A stretch of 64,000 nucleotides of DNA from DASUPK01 sp046732465 (GCA_046732465.1 JBKPND010000039.1:1-64000); one strand, 5' to 3'. Counted from the stretch's first letter, positions 7,717-17,524 are shown. The notes: generated by a model not told the origin, from the sequence alone. A program made the numbers and translations.

Positions 7717-9675
7717 GTGCTCCGCCGGCCAGGAAGGTTGGCGGCGTGCCTCGCACTCGCCGCCTTCAGCTCGCTGCTCGTCGCCCCGACGGCCTCGGCG
7801 GACGTCTCCGCCGCGCAGCAGCAGCTGGTGTCCTCGTATGCGCCGATCCTGAACCTTCGGGAGCAGACGGACGACAAGAACTGCGATACGACCGAGGAGC
7901 AGTACAACCCGCCGACCGCGGTGGACACCGTCCTCGGGAATCCCGCGGTCACGCTGATCAACTACGTCAACGGGCGGGACGTCCCGATCCGGAAGGCTCC
8001 CACCGCGGCCGACATCGCCGGGCTGGGCGACGACTACTACCTCGATCTGCCCGGCGATCCCCTGAGCGTCAAATGTCCCCGGAAGGGCAGCTACGCGACT
8101 GACTTCAAGGACCTCCGTGCCGCGGGCAAGGCTCCGGCGCTCACCTACGCCCACATCGCGACCGAACCGGGCTTCTCCGGTCTGGTGGTCCAGTACTGGT
8201 TCTTCTACTACTTCAACCAGTTCAACGACGTCCACGAGGGCGACTGGGAGGGGATGCAGATCTCCTTCGACGCGGACACGCCCGCCGAGGCCCTCGCCGA
8301 CGGCCCATCGCAGATCGCCCTCTTCCAGCACGCCGGCGGTGAGCGAGCCGACTGGGATGACACCAAGGTCCAGAAGGACGGCACGCACCCGATCGTCTAT
8401 CCGGCCGCGGGCTCGCACGCGACCTTCTACGACAACGCGATCTACATCCAGAATGGCTCGCACGGCTCGGGCGTCGGTTGCGACAACACCCAGGATCCCC
8501 ACGTCGAAGCCCGTCCGCGGCCGGTGGTCATCCCCACCGCCGCCGGGCCGGGCAGCGAGTTCCAGTGGCTGAGCTACCTGGGCCACTGGGGCCAGCGGGA
8601 GAAGGGGTTCAACAACGGGCCGCAGGGGCCGACCACGAAGAAGCAGTGGCTGGACCCGTTCACCTGGCAGGACGGGATCCGTCAGGACAGCCCGCGGCTG
8701 CCGGGCGGGGCGGTCCTCGGCCCGGTCGCCTCGACCGCCTTCTGCGGCGCCATCGCGGGCGTCTCGGAGTTCATCAACCTCCAGGCGAAGGACACGCTGG
8801 GCGCGATCGGGCTGGCGCTCGCGTTGCTCGCGGCGATCGTGGTTCCGATCCTGCTGACGCGGTGGCGACCGGTCGATATCCGCGACCTCCACCATCAGTG
8901 GGCCGTGGGCCAATTGCTGCGCGGCGCGCGCCAGCTCTATGGCCGTCACTGGCGCACCATGCTTGGGCTGGCCTTCGCCGGCTTCGTGATCCTCGCCGGG
9001 ATTCAGGGGCTGCAGTACCTGCTCGAGCAGTGGACGGGGGGCAACGACTTCACACTCCGAACCCATCCGTTGGGCCTGACGCTCGAGTTCAGCGGCGCCT
9101 TCGAGGACATCTCTCAGCCGATCGGGTTCGCCATCGTCTCCGGAGCGGTCGTCGCCTACCTGCGGATCATCGAGTCGGGTGGAGAAGGCGGCATGCGAGC
9201 CTCCTACCGGGCGCTGTACCCCAAGCTCTGGCGGGTGATCGTGGGGCAGCTCCTCGCCATCGTGCTGGCCGCGTTGCTGATCTTCACCGTGATCGGGATC
9301 CCGTTCGGGATCTACTTCTACTTCGCCTGGCAGCTGGTCCAGCAGGAGATCCTCTTCAGAGATTGCTCCATCCGCGAGGCCCTGCGCGGCAGCAGCGCGC
9401 TGGTCCGCGGCCACTGGTGGAGGACCGTGGCGGTCATCGGCGTCCTCTCGCTGCTCGCGGTGGCCGCGGGGCCGCTGCTCGGCTTCGTCCTGATCTTCCT
9501 GAACCTCTCGCCGGTCCTGGTCAACCTGATCGGCTCGATCGTCTTCGCCCTGCTGATCCCGTACGTGGCGATCGGCCGGACGCTTCTGTACTTCGACCTC
9601 GGCGCGCGTGAGGCCGAGGGCGAGCCCAGGGCACGAAGGCGCTGGTGGCCGCGGGCGCGCCCGGAGACTGCTTGA
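7717..9675 (+). CDS. Secreted Vps62-like domain fused to a multi-span membrane domain
   Basis: The 652-residue product begins with a signal peptide (residues 1-28, ending PTASA). An extracellular region of about 300 residues resembles the Vps62-related family: YAPILNLREQ, VVQYWFFYYFNQFNDVHEGDWEG and YPAAGSHATFY are characteristic. A membrane span near 350-372 leads into a C-terminal half with about five further spans and amphipathic linkers, resembling glycerophosphodiesterase-type or YjgN-like membrane domains. No catalytic motif is evident and the function is unknown. GTG 7717 is the only start giving an intact signal peptide. It is a monocistronic-looking gene between the HesB-like gene and obg. 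Confidence 0.85.
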   Translation: MLRRPGRLAACLALAAFSSLLVAPTASADVSAAQQQLVSSYAPILNLREQTDDKNCDTTEEQYNPPTAVDTVLGNPAVTLINYVNGRDVPIRKAPTAADIAGLGDDYYLDLPGDPLSVKCPRKGSYATDFKDLRAAGKAPALTYAHIATEPGFSGLVVQYWFFYYFNQFNDVHEGDWEGMQISFDADTPAEALADGPSQIALFQHAGGERADWDDTKVQKDGTHPIVYPAAGSHATFYDNAIYIQNGSHGSGVGCDNTQDPHVEARPRPVVIPTAAGPGSEFQWLSYLGHWGQREKGFNNGPQGPTTKKQWLDPFTWQDGIRQDSPRLPGGAVLGPVASTAFCGAIAGVSEFINLQAKDTLGAIGLALALLAAIVVPILLTRWRPVDIRDLHHQWAVGQLLRGARQLYGRHWRTMLGLAFAGFVILAGIQGLQYLLEQWTGGNDFTLRTHPLGLTLEFSGAFEDISQPIGFAIVSGAVVAYLRIIESGGEGGMRASYRALYPKLWRVIVGQLLAIVLAALLIFTVIGIPFGIYFYFAWQLVQQEILFRDCSIREALRGSSALVRGHWWRTVAVIGVLSLLAVAAGPLLGFVLIFLNLSPVLVNLIGSIVFALLIPYVAIGRTLLYFDLGAREAEGEPRARRRWWPRARPETA

Positions 9676-9731
9676 CGGCTTCGCCATGACCGGCGGCCAC
9701 AAACACCGCCGCCGCATCTAACTTCGCGGGC

Positions 9732-11015
9732 ATGCTCTTCGACCGAGCGAAGATCTACGTCGAGGGAGGCCGCGGCGGCAACGGCGTGGTCAGCTTTCGC
9801 AGGGAGGCGCACGTGCCGCGCGGCGGGCCCGACGGGGGCGACGGCGGGCGGGGCGGAGACGTCGTGCTCGTCACCGACGCACAGCGCCGCGACCTGTCCT
9901 CACTCGGCCGCAGCCGCCACTTCCGGGCCGGTCGCGGGGAGCACGGCCGGGGCAAGCGCCAGCACGGCGAGCGGGGAACGGATGTGGAGATCCCGGTGCC
10001 CCCCGGCACCGTGGTGCACGGCCTGGACGGCCCTGAGGCCGAGTTGCTGGCGGACGGCCAGCGAGTCGTGGTCGCGCGCGGCGGATCGGGGGGCCACGGC
10101 AACAAGCGCTTTGCGACCTCGACCCGCCAGGCGCCGCGCTTCGCCGAGCGCGGGCTCGAGGGGGAGGCGGGCGAGATCGAGCTGCGTCTCAAGCTGCTCG
10201 CCGACGTCGGACTAGTGGGGCTGCCGAACGCCGGCAAGTCCTCGCTCCTCGCGCGGCTCACCAGGGCGGACCCCAAGGTGGCCGACTACCCCTTCACCAC
10301 GGTCGAGCCCAATCTGGGCACGATCGATCTGGACGACCGCCAGCTGGTGCTGGCCGACATCCCCGGCCTGATCGAGGGAGCCGCGGAGGGCGCCGGCCTC
10401 GGGCACGAGTTCCTCGCCCACGTGGAGCGCTGCCGGCTGCTCGTGCACCTGGTCGAAGTGGCGCCCGCCCAGGGCGATCCCGAGTCGAACTATCGGGCTG
10501 TTCGAGCCGAGCTCGCCGATTACGGCGCCGGCCTCGACGGCCTGCCCGAGATCGTCGCGCTCTCCAAGATCGACCTGCTCCCGCGGGAGGAGGCCGAGCA
10601 GCTGATCGCCGAATGGCGGGATGAGAGCGGTTCGCGCTCCGCCGCGGTGCTCGGCATTTCCGCGGCGACCGGTGCCGGCCTCGACGAGCTGGTCGGCGCG
10701 GTCTTCGCCGCGCTGCCCGAGGACGAGGCGGGCGCCGCACCGCGTGGGGAGTTCGAGGCCGAGCACCGGGTTTACCGCCCCGGTGACGCGGAGGGCTTCG
10801 AGGTGGTCCCCGAGGGTGATGGCCGGTTCCGGGTCAACGGGCGAGGAATCGAGCTGCTGATCGCTCGACATGACCTCGAGAACCCTGAGGCTCTGGATTA
10901 CCTCGAGGGTCGGCTCCGCGAGATCGGGGTGATCGCCGAGCTTCAGCGGGCCGGCTTCGAGCCGGGGGACGAGGTGGTCGTCGGGAACCTCGAGTTCGAA
11001 CTGGACCCGGGATGA
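9732..11015 (+). CDS. obg: GTPase Obg/CgtA
   Basis: Essential ribosome-assembly and stress GTPase acting on the 50S subunit. The 427-residue protein has the glycine-rich Obg fold at residues 1-158 (VEGGRGGNGVVSFRREAHVP), a G domain with the P-loop GLPNAGKSS at about 163, switch II DIPGLIEGA and G4 SKIDL, and a C-terminal OCT domain (about 345-425) found in many Gram-positive members. All functional motifs are intact. It follows the usual rplU-rpmA-obg-proB order, with the Vps62-like gene inserted in between. The proB start lies 7 bases downstream. Confidence 0.97.
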   Translation: MLFDRAKIYVEGGRGGNGVVSFRREAHVPRGGPDGGDGGRGGDVVLVTDAQRRDLSSLGRSRHFRAGRGEHGRGKRQHGERGTDVEIPVPPGTVVHGLDGPEAELLADGQRVVVARGGSGGHGNKRFATSTRQAPRFAERGLEGEAGEIELRLKLLADVGLVGLPNAGKSSLLARLTRADPKVADYPFTTVEPNLGTIDLDDRQLVLADIPGLIEGAAEGAGLGHEFLAHVERCRLLVHLVEVAPAQGDPESNYRAVRAELADYGAGLDGLPEIVALSKIDLLPREEAEQLIAEWRDESGSRSAAVLGISAATGAGLDELVGAVFAALPEDEAGAAPRGEFEAEHRVYRPGDAEGFEVVPEGDGRFRVNGRGIELLIARHDLENPEALDYLEGRLREIGVIAELQRAGFEPGDEVVVGNLEFELDPG

Positions 11016-11022
11016 TTGCGCC

Positions 11023-12111
11023 ATGACCGTGGTGGCGAAACTCGGCTCCTCCATCGTCGCCGGGGAGGAGGGAGCGCTCAGGACCGACGTCCTCGATCGC
11101 GTCTGCTCGCAGGTCGGCCAGCTCCACGCCGGCGGCGAGAACGTGGTCCTGATCACGTCGGGGGCGATCGCCCGCGGCATGCGGGTCCTCGAGCTCGGGC
11201 GACGTCCCTCGGCGATCGACGAGCTGCAGGCCGCCTCCGCGATCGGGCAGGGCAGCCTCTTCCGGGCGTATGAGGAGCGGCTGGCGAAGGCGGACGTGCG
11301 GGCCGCGCAGGTCCTGCTGACCGCCTCGGACCTGCAGCTGCGCACCAACTACCTGAACGCGCGCCGGACGCTCAGCCGGCTGCTGGACTGGCGCGTCGTC
11401 CCGGTGGTGAACGAGAACGACACGACGGCCACGGACGAGATCACCTTCGGTGACAACGACTTCCTGGCGGCGCAGGTGGCGCTCATGCTCGAGGCGAGGC
11501 TGCTCGTGCTGCTCACCGACCAGGCGGGCCTCTACACGAAGGACCCGCGGCGCAGCGACGACGCCGAGCTCGTGGCCGAGGTGCGCGACGAGACCGAGCT
11601 CGCCGGATACGAGATCGGCGAGCACACCTCGCCTTTCGGGCTCGGCGGCATGCGGAGCAAGGTGGCGGCCGCCGAGATGGCGGGCGCGTCCGGGATCGGC
11701 GCCGTGATCTGCGACGGGACCGCCGAGGGGACGCTGCTCGCAGCGGCATCCGGCGAGCCCGCCGGCACGCGCTTCACGCCACACCGGGAGCGGACCTCGA
11801 GCTTCAAGCTCTGGCTCCGCTACGCGAAGCCAAGCCACGGCACGCTGCGGGTCGACGACGGCGCGGCCCGGGTCCTGCGGGAGAGCGGCAGCAGCCTGCT
11901 GCCCGTCGGGATCACCGAGGTGGAGGGTGACTTCGACGCGGGGGACGCCGTCGAGGTCACCGCCGACGGTGGGACGATCGGCAAGGGGATCGTCAACTAC
12001 TCGGCGGGCGAGCTCCGCCGGATCAAGGGAATGCGCTCGGACAAGGTCCGCGAGCTGCTCCCGCACGCCTCGGAGGAGGCCGTGCACCGGGACTACTTCG
12101 TGCTCACGTGA
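11023..12111 (+). CDS. proB: Glutamate 5-kinase with PUA domain
   Basis: Catalyses ATP-dependent phosphorylation of glutamate, the first step of proline synthesis, in the cytoplasm. The 362-residue protein has the amino-acid-kinase domain (VVAKLGSSIV, NENDTTATDEITFGDND, and GLGGMRSKVAAAEMA) and a C-terminal PUA domain from about residue 275 (GTLRVDDGAARVL), as in E. coli ProB. Length and motifs are normal. Its pathway partner proA is not adjacent: it lies about 6.2 kb downstream after five unrelated genes. Confidence 0.96.
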   Translation: MTVVAKLGSSIVAGEEGALRTDVLDRVCSQVGQLHAGGENVVLITSGAIARGMRVLELGRRPSAIDELQAASAIGQGSLFRAYEERLAKADVRAAQVLLTASDLQLRTNYLNARRTLSRLLDWRVVPVVNENDTTATDEITFGDNDFLAAQVALMLEARLLVLLTDQAGLYTKDPRRSDDAELVAEVRDETELAGYEIGEHTSPFGLGGMRSKVAAAEMAGASGIGAVICDGTAEGTLLAAASGEPAGTRFTPHRERTSSFKLWLRYAKPSHGTLRVDDGAARVLRESGSSLLPVGITEVEGDFDAGDAVEVTADGGTIGKGIVNYSAGELRRIKGMRSDKVRELLPHASEEAVHRDYFVLT

Positions 12112-12145
12112 GGGTGCGTTTCGGGAAGTAGCGTGAGTCCGGCCT

Positions 12146-13336
12146 TTGCCGGACTTCGCCCTCTACAGACCGCTGCTCGCCAACAAGCGCTTCCGAGGGC
12201 AGGCCCTGGCCGGGCTCCTCGCGCAGATCAGCCAGGGCGGTGCCGCGCTCGCGCTCATCCTGCTGATCCAGCACGCGCGCGGCTCGCTCGGACTGGCCGG
12301 GGCGGCCACCGCGGGCTTCGCGATCGGCGCCGCCATCGCCAGGCCGATTCAGGGCCGGCTGATCGATGACCAGGGGCCGCGAAACGTCCTGTTGGCGATC
12401 GCCGTGTTCCACACGGCCGGGCTCCTCGCGCTGGTGCCGGTCGTGCGTTCGGACGTGCCGGGGGTCGCCATCGTCGCCGTTGCGCTGATCGCCGGCCTCG
12501 GGCTGCCGCCGGTCTCCCAGACACAGCGGGTGGTCTGGGCGGAGCTCTCCGATGAGGACCGGACCACCGTGTTCAGCGTCGTGACGATGATCCAGGAGCT
12601 CTCGATCCTCACCGGGCCGCTGCTGGTCGGGGTGCTCGTCGGCACTGCCTCTCCCTCGGCCGCGCTGATCACGGTTGCGGCCTGCTCCGGCGTCGGGCTC
12701 GCCTGGCTTGGGATCCTGGTCCCGGCGGCGCCTCTGGATACGCAGGACGAGCGACGGGGCGGACCGCTGCTCGAGCGCGGCGTGCGGATCGTGCTGGCGC
12801 TGGAACTCCTCTTCGCGGTCGCGCTGGGCGGACTCGAGATCGGCGTTCCGGCGCTGGCGAGCTCCGAGGGTCACCCCTCCGCCGCCGGCTTCCTGCTCGC
12901 GCTGGCGTCGGCCGGCGGGATCGCCGGGGCGCTCGTCTACGGCGGGCGGCGTTGGCAGGCGAGCCCGCGCTCGCGGCTGCTCCTGCTGCTGGCCCTCAGC
13001 GCGATCGGCTTCGGGCTACTGGTCCCGAGCGAGGGGCTGGTGCTGGCGGGCGCTGTCCTGCTGGCCCTGGGGACGGTCATCAATCCGACGCTGACCACGC
13101 TGATCCTGCTGCTCGATCTGGCCTCGCCGCGGTTCGCGGCCGAGGCCTTCGGCTGGCTTTCGACCGCGACCGCGATCGGCACCGGCGCCGGCGCGGCGAT
13201 CGCCGGCGCGCTCGCGCAGCACCACGGCGCGGGGCCTGCCTTCGCCGTTTCCGGAGCGGGCTGTGCGCTGGCGGTGCTGATTGCCGCGCTCGCGGCTGGG
13301 CTGCCCAGAACTGGCCAGCCGGCCAGTCCCGGGTAA
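12146..13336 (+). CDS. MFS transporter
   Basis: A 396-residue polytopic protein with about twelve membrane spans and MFS-like features: GFAIGAAIARPIQGRLID after span 2 resembles the family's loop 2-3 motif, and a central hydrophilic loop (DTQDERRGGPLLERG) splits two six-span halves. Substrate unknown; the general fold is that of drug/metabolite efflux MFS proteins. The start is TTG 12146, the first in-frame start after proB, without an obvious Shine-Dalgarno, so the exact N-terminus is uncertain. It is the first gene of the block that separates proB from proA. Confidence 0.85.
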   Translation: MPDFALYRPLLANKRFRGQALAGLLAQISQGGAALALILLIQHARGSLGLAGAATAGFAIGAAIARPIQGRLIDDQGPRNVLLAIAVFHTAGLLALVPVVRSDVPGVAIVAVALIAGLGLPPVSQTQRVVWAELSDEDRTTVFSVVTMIQELSILTGPLLVGVLVGTASPSAALITVAACSGVGLAWLGILVPAAPLDTQDERRGGPLLERGVRIVLALELLFAVALGGLEIGVPALASSEGHPSAAGFLLALASAGGIAGALVYGGRRWQASPRSRLLLLLALSAIGFGLLVPSEGLVLAGAVLLALGTVINPTLTTLILLLDLASPRFAAEAFGWLSTATAIGTGAGAAIAGALAQHHGAGPAFAVSGAGCALAVLIAALAAGLPRTGQPASPG

Positions 13337-13347
13337 AGTCCCCGTCG

Positions 13348-15369
13348 ATGGGTTCCGGAGAGGAAGCGGGCAGCGTGCTCAGCGACTCCCAGCGCGCGGT
13401 TCTGACCGCCGTCTGCGACACCGTCGTCCCCTCGCTGCCTCGCGATCGCGATCCGCACGGCCTCTGGGGCCGCAAGGCGAGTGACCTGGGGGTCGATGAG
13501 GGCGCGGCCCAGCTGATCTCGGAGATCCCGGACCCCGAGCTCCGGGGCGGTCTGTTGATGCTGATCGATGCGATCGGAGGCCAGGGGATCGCGCTGGCCC
13601 CTTCGCAGGAGTCCCGCGAGCAGATCCTCCGCAACACGGCTCTCTCGGATCCACGGGCCGCCGCCGGGGTCGCCGCCCTGATCGGGATGACGCTCTTCCT
13701 CCACTACGGCGCGCCGGATCCCCAGACGGCCGGAAACCCGAACTGGGAGAGCTTCGGCTACCCGGGACCGATCTCCGCGCCGCCGGATCTGGAGAAGCCC
13801 CTCGAGATCCATGAGCCCGCCGGCTCGGAGGAGACCCTGGACGCGGACGTCTGCATCGTCGGCTCGGGCGCCGGCGGGGCCGTGGTCGCCGCCGTCCTGG
13901 CCGCACGAGGCCTCGACGTGGTCGTCCTCGAGGCGGCCGGCTACTACAACGAGTCCGACTTCACCCAGCTCGAGCTGCCCGCGTTCCAGGAGATGTTCTG
14001 GCGCGGCGGCCCGACCCTGACCGCTGACGGCAACGTCAGCCTGGTCGCCGGGACCACCCTGGGAGGAGGCACGACGATCAACTGGACCAACTGCCTCCGG
14101 ACGCGCTCCTGGGTCAGGGAGGAATGGGCGGAGCACGGGCTCGGCGATGTGGGCGAGTCGGCGTTCGACCGCCACCTCGACACGGTGCTGGAGCGGATCA
14201 ACGCCAACGACCGCTGCAGCGACCTGAACGGCACGCAGCAGAGGCTGCGCGAGGGGAGCGAAGCGCTCGGCTGGAACTTCGAGACGATCGTCCGGAACAC
14301 CGATCCCGAGCGCTATACGCCTGAGATGGCGGGCTACCTCGGCTTCGGCGACCAGTCCGGGAGCAAGCAGAGCGCGGACCGCACCTGGCTCGCGGACGCG
14401 CAGGAGCACGGCGCGCGCTTCCTGACCTTCACCCGCGCCACCCGCGTGCTGACGGAGGGCGGGCGAGCGACCGGAGTCGAGGCCGTCTGGGAGACGCCCG
14501 ACGGCCGCGGCGCCCAGGTGACCGTGCGCGCACCGCGCGTGGTCGTGGCCTGTGGCTCGCTGGAGTCGCCGGCGCTCCTGATGCGGTCCGGGATCGGCGG
14601 GCCGGCGGTCGGGCAGAACCTGCGGTTGCATCCCTCGAGCGTGGTCGGCGGCGCGTACGGCGATGACCAGCGGGGCTGGTGGGGCGCGCCCCAGGCTGGC
14701 CTCTGCGACGAGTTCAAGGACACGGGCGAGGGGTTCGGCTTCCTGATCGAGACCGCCCAGTACGCGCCCGGGCTGATCGGCTCCGCCACCCCCTGGATCT
14801 CGGGCGCCGACCACAAGCAGCGCATGGAGGACTTCCGCCAGACGGCGACGTTCATCTCGCTGACCCGGGATCGCGGGGCCGGCCAGGTCGGAGTCGATGC
14901 CAACGGTGAGTCCGTCCCTACCTACGCGATAACGGACCAGCTCGACCTCGAGAACCTGAAGAAGGGGATCGAGGTGCAGGTCCGGCTGCACGAGGCCGCC
15001 GGCGCCCACCAGATCGGTCCCCTCGCCGAGGGGGCGCCGACCTGGCGCCGCGGCGACGACCTCGAGGCGTTCATAGCCTCCGTCAAGCGAATCCCCTTCC
15101 GGGCCGGCGGCTACAAGCTGTTCAGCGCCCATCAGATGGGGACCTGCCGGATGGGCGAGGATCCGGGAACCTCGGTCGCCGGGCCCTGGGGCCAGCTGCA
15201 CGACACCAAGGGCGTTTGGATCGGCGACGGAAGCGCGTTCCCGACCTCGTCCGGGACCAATCCGATGGTCTCGATCATGGCGCTCGCGCACCGCACGGCC
15301 GAGGCGATCGCGGAGGACGCCGGGGAGCCGGCGCCGGCGGCGGAATCGGCAGAGGCCCAGCCGGCCTAG
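13348..15369 (+). CDS. GMC oxidoreductase, long-chain-alcohol-oxidase-like
   Basis: FAD-dependent oxidoreductase of 673 residues. An N-terminal helical domain of about 120 residues (LSDSQRAVLTAVCDTVVPSL) is characteristic of fatty alcohol oxidases. The FAD Rossmann motif VCIVGSGAGGAVVAAVLAARG is at about 168-188, the GMC flavin stretch GTTLGGGTTINWTNCLRT at about 235, and a C-terminal SAHQMGTCRMG followed by FPTSSGTNPMVSIMALA carries the catalytic His region. ATG 13348 was chosen because homology begins there; the frame is open further upstream only through the MFS gene. The next gene encodes an aldehyde dehydrogenase, so alcohol to aldehyde to acid oxidation is a reasonable inference. The substrate is unproven. 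Confidence 0.88.
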   Translation: MGSGEEAGSVLSDSQRAVLTAVCDTVVPSLPRDRDPHGLWGRKASDLGVDEGAAQLISEIPDPELRGGLLMLIDAIGGQGIALAPSQESREQILRNTALSDPRAAAGVAALIGMTLFLHYGAPDPQTAGNPNWESFGYPGPISAPPDLEKPLEIHEPAGSEETLDADVCIVGSGAGGAVVAAVLAARGLDVVVLEAAGYYNESDFTQLELPAFQEMFWRGGPTLTADGNVSLVAGTTLGGGTTINWTNCLRTRSWVREEWAEHGLGDVGESAFDRHLDTVLERINANDRCSDLNGTQQRLREGSEALGWNFETIVRNTDPERYTPEMAGYLGFGDQSGSKQSADRTWLADAQEHGARFLTFTRATRVLTEGGRATGVEAVWETPDGRGAQVTVRAPRVVVACGSLESPALLMRSGIGGPAVGQNLRLHPSSVVGGAYGDDQRGWWGAPQAGLCDEFKDTGEGFGFLIETAQYAPGLIGSATPWISGADHKQRMEDFRQTATFISLTRDRGAGQVGVDANGESVPTYAITDQLDLENLKKGIEVQVRLHEAAGAHQIGPLAEGAPTWRRGDDLEAFIASVKRIPFRAGGYKLFSAHQMGTCRMGEDPGTSVAGPWGQLHDTKGVWIGDGSAFPTSSGTNPMVSIMALAHRTAEAIAEDAGEPAPAAESAEAQPA

Positions 15370-15408
15370 ACCAAACTTCAAAAGGAACTTCGAAGAGAGG
15401 AGCACGAC

Positions 15409-16875
15409 GTGGCTACCGAGACCCAGGCACCCGTTCTGACAGGGCATCCCAAGGAGGAGATCGTTCGCGACCGCCTCTACATCGGCGGCGAGTGGGTCGA
15501 GCCGGCCGGCTCCGGAACGATCGAGGTGGTCGATTCGACGACCGAGCGGGTCATCGGCCGGATCCCGGAGGGAACGCCGGAGGACGTCGACCGAGCCGTG
15601 ACCGCTGCCCGCGCCGGGTTCGAGGTCTGGCGGGACGTTCCGGTCGAGCAGCGGGTCGAGACGTGCACTGCGATCAGTGCAGCGCTCGCCGAGCGCGGCG
15701 ATGAGATCGCGGCGCTGATCGCCGCGGAGGTGGGCATGCCGCTGGCCCTGTCGCGGGCGATCCAGGCCGCCCTGCCCGCGCTGGACTTCGGCTCGATGGC
15801 TCAGGCCGCCTCCGAGGTTGCTTGGGAGGAGCAGATCGGGAACTCCACAGTGGTGCGGGAGCCAGTCGGTGTGGTCGGCTGCATCACGCCCTGGAACTAT
15901 CCGCTGCATCAGATCTGCGCGAAGGTCGGTCCGGCACTGACCGCCGGCTGTTCCGTTGTGGTGAAGCCGAGCGAGGTGACGCCGCTCACCTCGTTCGTCC
16001 TGGCCGAGATCATCGACTCGCTCGATCTGCCGGCCGGCGTCTTCAACCTGGTCACGGGGTACGGCCCCGTGGTGGGCGAGGCGATTGCCGCGCACGACGA
16101 CGTCGACATGGTCTCCTTCACCGGCTCGACCCGGGCCGGCCGCCGGGTGGCCGAGGTCGCCGCGGAGACCGTCAAGAGCGTGGCGCTCGAGCTCGGTGGC
16201 AAGTCGGCGAACGTGATCCTCGATGACGCCGACCTGCAGAAGGCCGTGGGCCACGGCGTGGCCAACTGCTACCTGAACTCCGGCCAGACCTGCAATGCGC
16301 ACACCCGGATGCTGGTGCCGCGGGAGAAGCTGGCCGAGGCCGAGGCGGTCGCGCAGGCGGCGGCCGAGAAGGCGACGCCGGGCGATCCGTTCGAGGACGG
16401 CACGCGACTTGGTCCGCTGGTCTCCGAGGCGCAGCGCGAGCGGGTCCGCGGCTACATCGAGAAGGGCCAAGAGGAGGGCGCCAAGCTGGTCACGGGCGGC
16501 ACGGAGCCGCCCGAGGGACTGGAGAGCGGCTACTTCGTCCGGCCGACGGTCTTCTCGGAGGTGAAGCCCGATATGACCATCGCCCAGGAGGAGATCTTCG
16601 GGCCGGTGCTCTCGATCCTGCCGTACGACTCCGAGGACGAGGCCGCCGAGATCGCGAACTCGACCATCTACGGCCTGGACGGCGGCGTCTGGTCGGCCGA
16701 CCCGGAGCGGGCGAAGGCCTTTGCTCGCCGGATGCGCACGGGCCAGGTTCAGATCAACGGCGCGACCTTCAACCCGACCGCGCCCTTCGGGGGCTACAAG
16801 CAGTCCGGGCGCGGTCGCGAATACGGCCGCTTCGGCCTCGAGGAGTTCCTCGAGGTCAAGTCCATCCAGACCTAG
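15409..16875 (+). CDS. Aldehyde dehydrogenase (NAD(P)+)
   Basis: A 488-residue class 3-fold ALDH that oxidises an aldehyde to the carboxylate. It has the N-terminal LYIGGEWVEP motif, the CITPWNYPL cofactor-site segment, the FTGSTRAGRRVAEVAA turn, the general-base Glu in LELGGKSANVI and the nucleophilic Cys in NSGQTCNAHTR. The C-terminal PFGGYKQSGRGREYG motif is intact. A strong GAGAGGAG precedes the GTG start. It follows the GMC oxidase by 39 bases and is probably co-transcribed, so its aldehyde may be that enzyme's product. Confidence 0.94.
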   Translation: MATETQAPVLTGHPKEEIVRDRLYIGGEWVEPAGSGTIEVVDSTTERVIGRIPEGTPEDVDRAVTAARAGFEVWRDVPVEQRVETCTAISAALAERGDEIAALIAAEVGMPLALSRAIQAALPALDFGSMAQAASEVAWEEQIGNSTVVREPVGVVGCITPWNYPLHQICAKVGPALTAGCSVVVKPSEVTPLTSFVLAEIIDSLDLPAGVFNLVTGYGPVVGEAIAAHDDVDMVSFTGSTRAGRRVAEVAAETVKSVALELGGKSANVILDDADLQKAVGHGVANCYLNSGQTCNAHTRMLVPREKLAEAEAVAQAAAEKATPGDPFEDGTRLGPLVSEAQRERVRGYIEKGQEEGAKLVTGGTEPPEGLESGYFVRPTVFSEVKPDMTIAQEEIFGPVLSILPYDSEDEAAEIANSTIYGLDGGVWSADPERAKAFARRMRTGQVQINGATFNPTAPFGGYKQSGRGREYGRFGLEEFLEVKSIQT

Positions 16876-16939
16876 TTTCGCCCCGCCGAACGGGCGGGTA
16901 ATCGGCTCCTGAAGACACTGAGAAAGGAGTCGATCGAAG

Positions 16940-17518
16940 ATGACTGACGAGTTGCAGGGCAAGCGAGTCGCCTTCCTGATGGCGAACGAGGGCGTCGAGC
17001 AGATCGAGTACTTCGAGCCGCGCAAGGCGGTGGAGCAGGCCGGCGCCGAGGTCGATGTGATCTCGACCGAGTCGGGACAGGTCCAGGGTTTCGAGCATCT
17101 CGACAAGGCCGAGCGGTGGGACGTCGACAGGACGACCTCCGAGGCCCGGGCCGATGACTACGACGCGGTGGTGCTGCCCGGCGGAGTCGCGAATCCGGAC
17201 AACCTGCGGACCGATAAGGACGCGGTGCGGTTCCTGCGCGAGTTCTTCGCGGCCGGGAAGCCGGTCGGCGCGATCTGCCACGCGCCCTGGATGCTGGTCG
17301 AGGCGGACGTCGTGGACGGCCGCAAGGTGACCTCGTATCCGAGCGTGCAGACCGACATCCGGAACGCTGGCGGCAACTGGGTCGACGAGGAAGTGGTCGT
17401 CGACTCCGGCTTGGTCACCTCACGCAAGCCGGACGACATCCCCGCGTTCAACGCGAAGATCGTCGAGGAGTTCGCGGAGGGCGTGCACGCCGAGCAGGCC
17501 GAGAAGACGCACGCGTAA
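16940..17518 (+). CDS. DJ-1/PfpI family protein
   Basis: A 192-residue class I glutamine-amidotransferase-like protein of the DJ-1/PfpI superfamily, whose members include proteases, deglycases and glyoxalases. The nucleophile elbow AICHAPWMLVEA shows the Cys-His pair, and the helper Glu lies in the N-terminal NEGVEQIEYFEPRKAVEQAG. It is close to the Pyrococcus PfpI/YhbO subgroup in length and in the WVDEEVVVDSGLVTSRKPDD segment. AAAGGAG lies 11 bases before the ATG. A detoxification role downstream of the aldehyde-producing pair is plausible but is inference. Confidence 0.9.
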   Translation: MTDELQGKRVAFLMANEGVEQIEYFEPRKAVEQAGAEVDVISTESGQVQGFEHLDKAERWDVDRTTSEARADDYDAVVLPGGVANPDNLRTDKDAVRFLREFFAAGKPVGAICHAPWMLVEADVVDGRKVTSYPSVQTDIRNAGGNWVDEEVVVDSGLVTSRKPDDIPAFNAKIVEEFAEGVHAEQAEKTHA

Positions 17519-17524
17519 CGCGCG

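Noticed and set aside
7687..9717. A 676-codon minus-strand frame opposite the Vps62-like gene
   Set aside because: Same antisense artefact; the plus strand encodes a signal peptide and a recognisable domain.
12937..17106. A 1389-codon open frame on the minus strand opposite the MFS, GMC and ALDH genes
   Set aside because: It is the antisense image of well-supported genes. High GC at third positions removes stop codons from that frame, and the translation has no recognisable domain.
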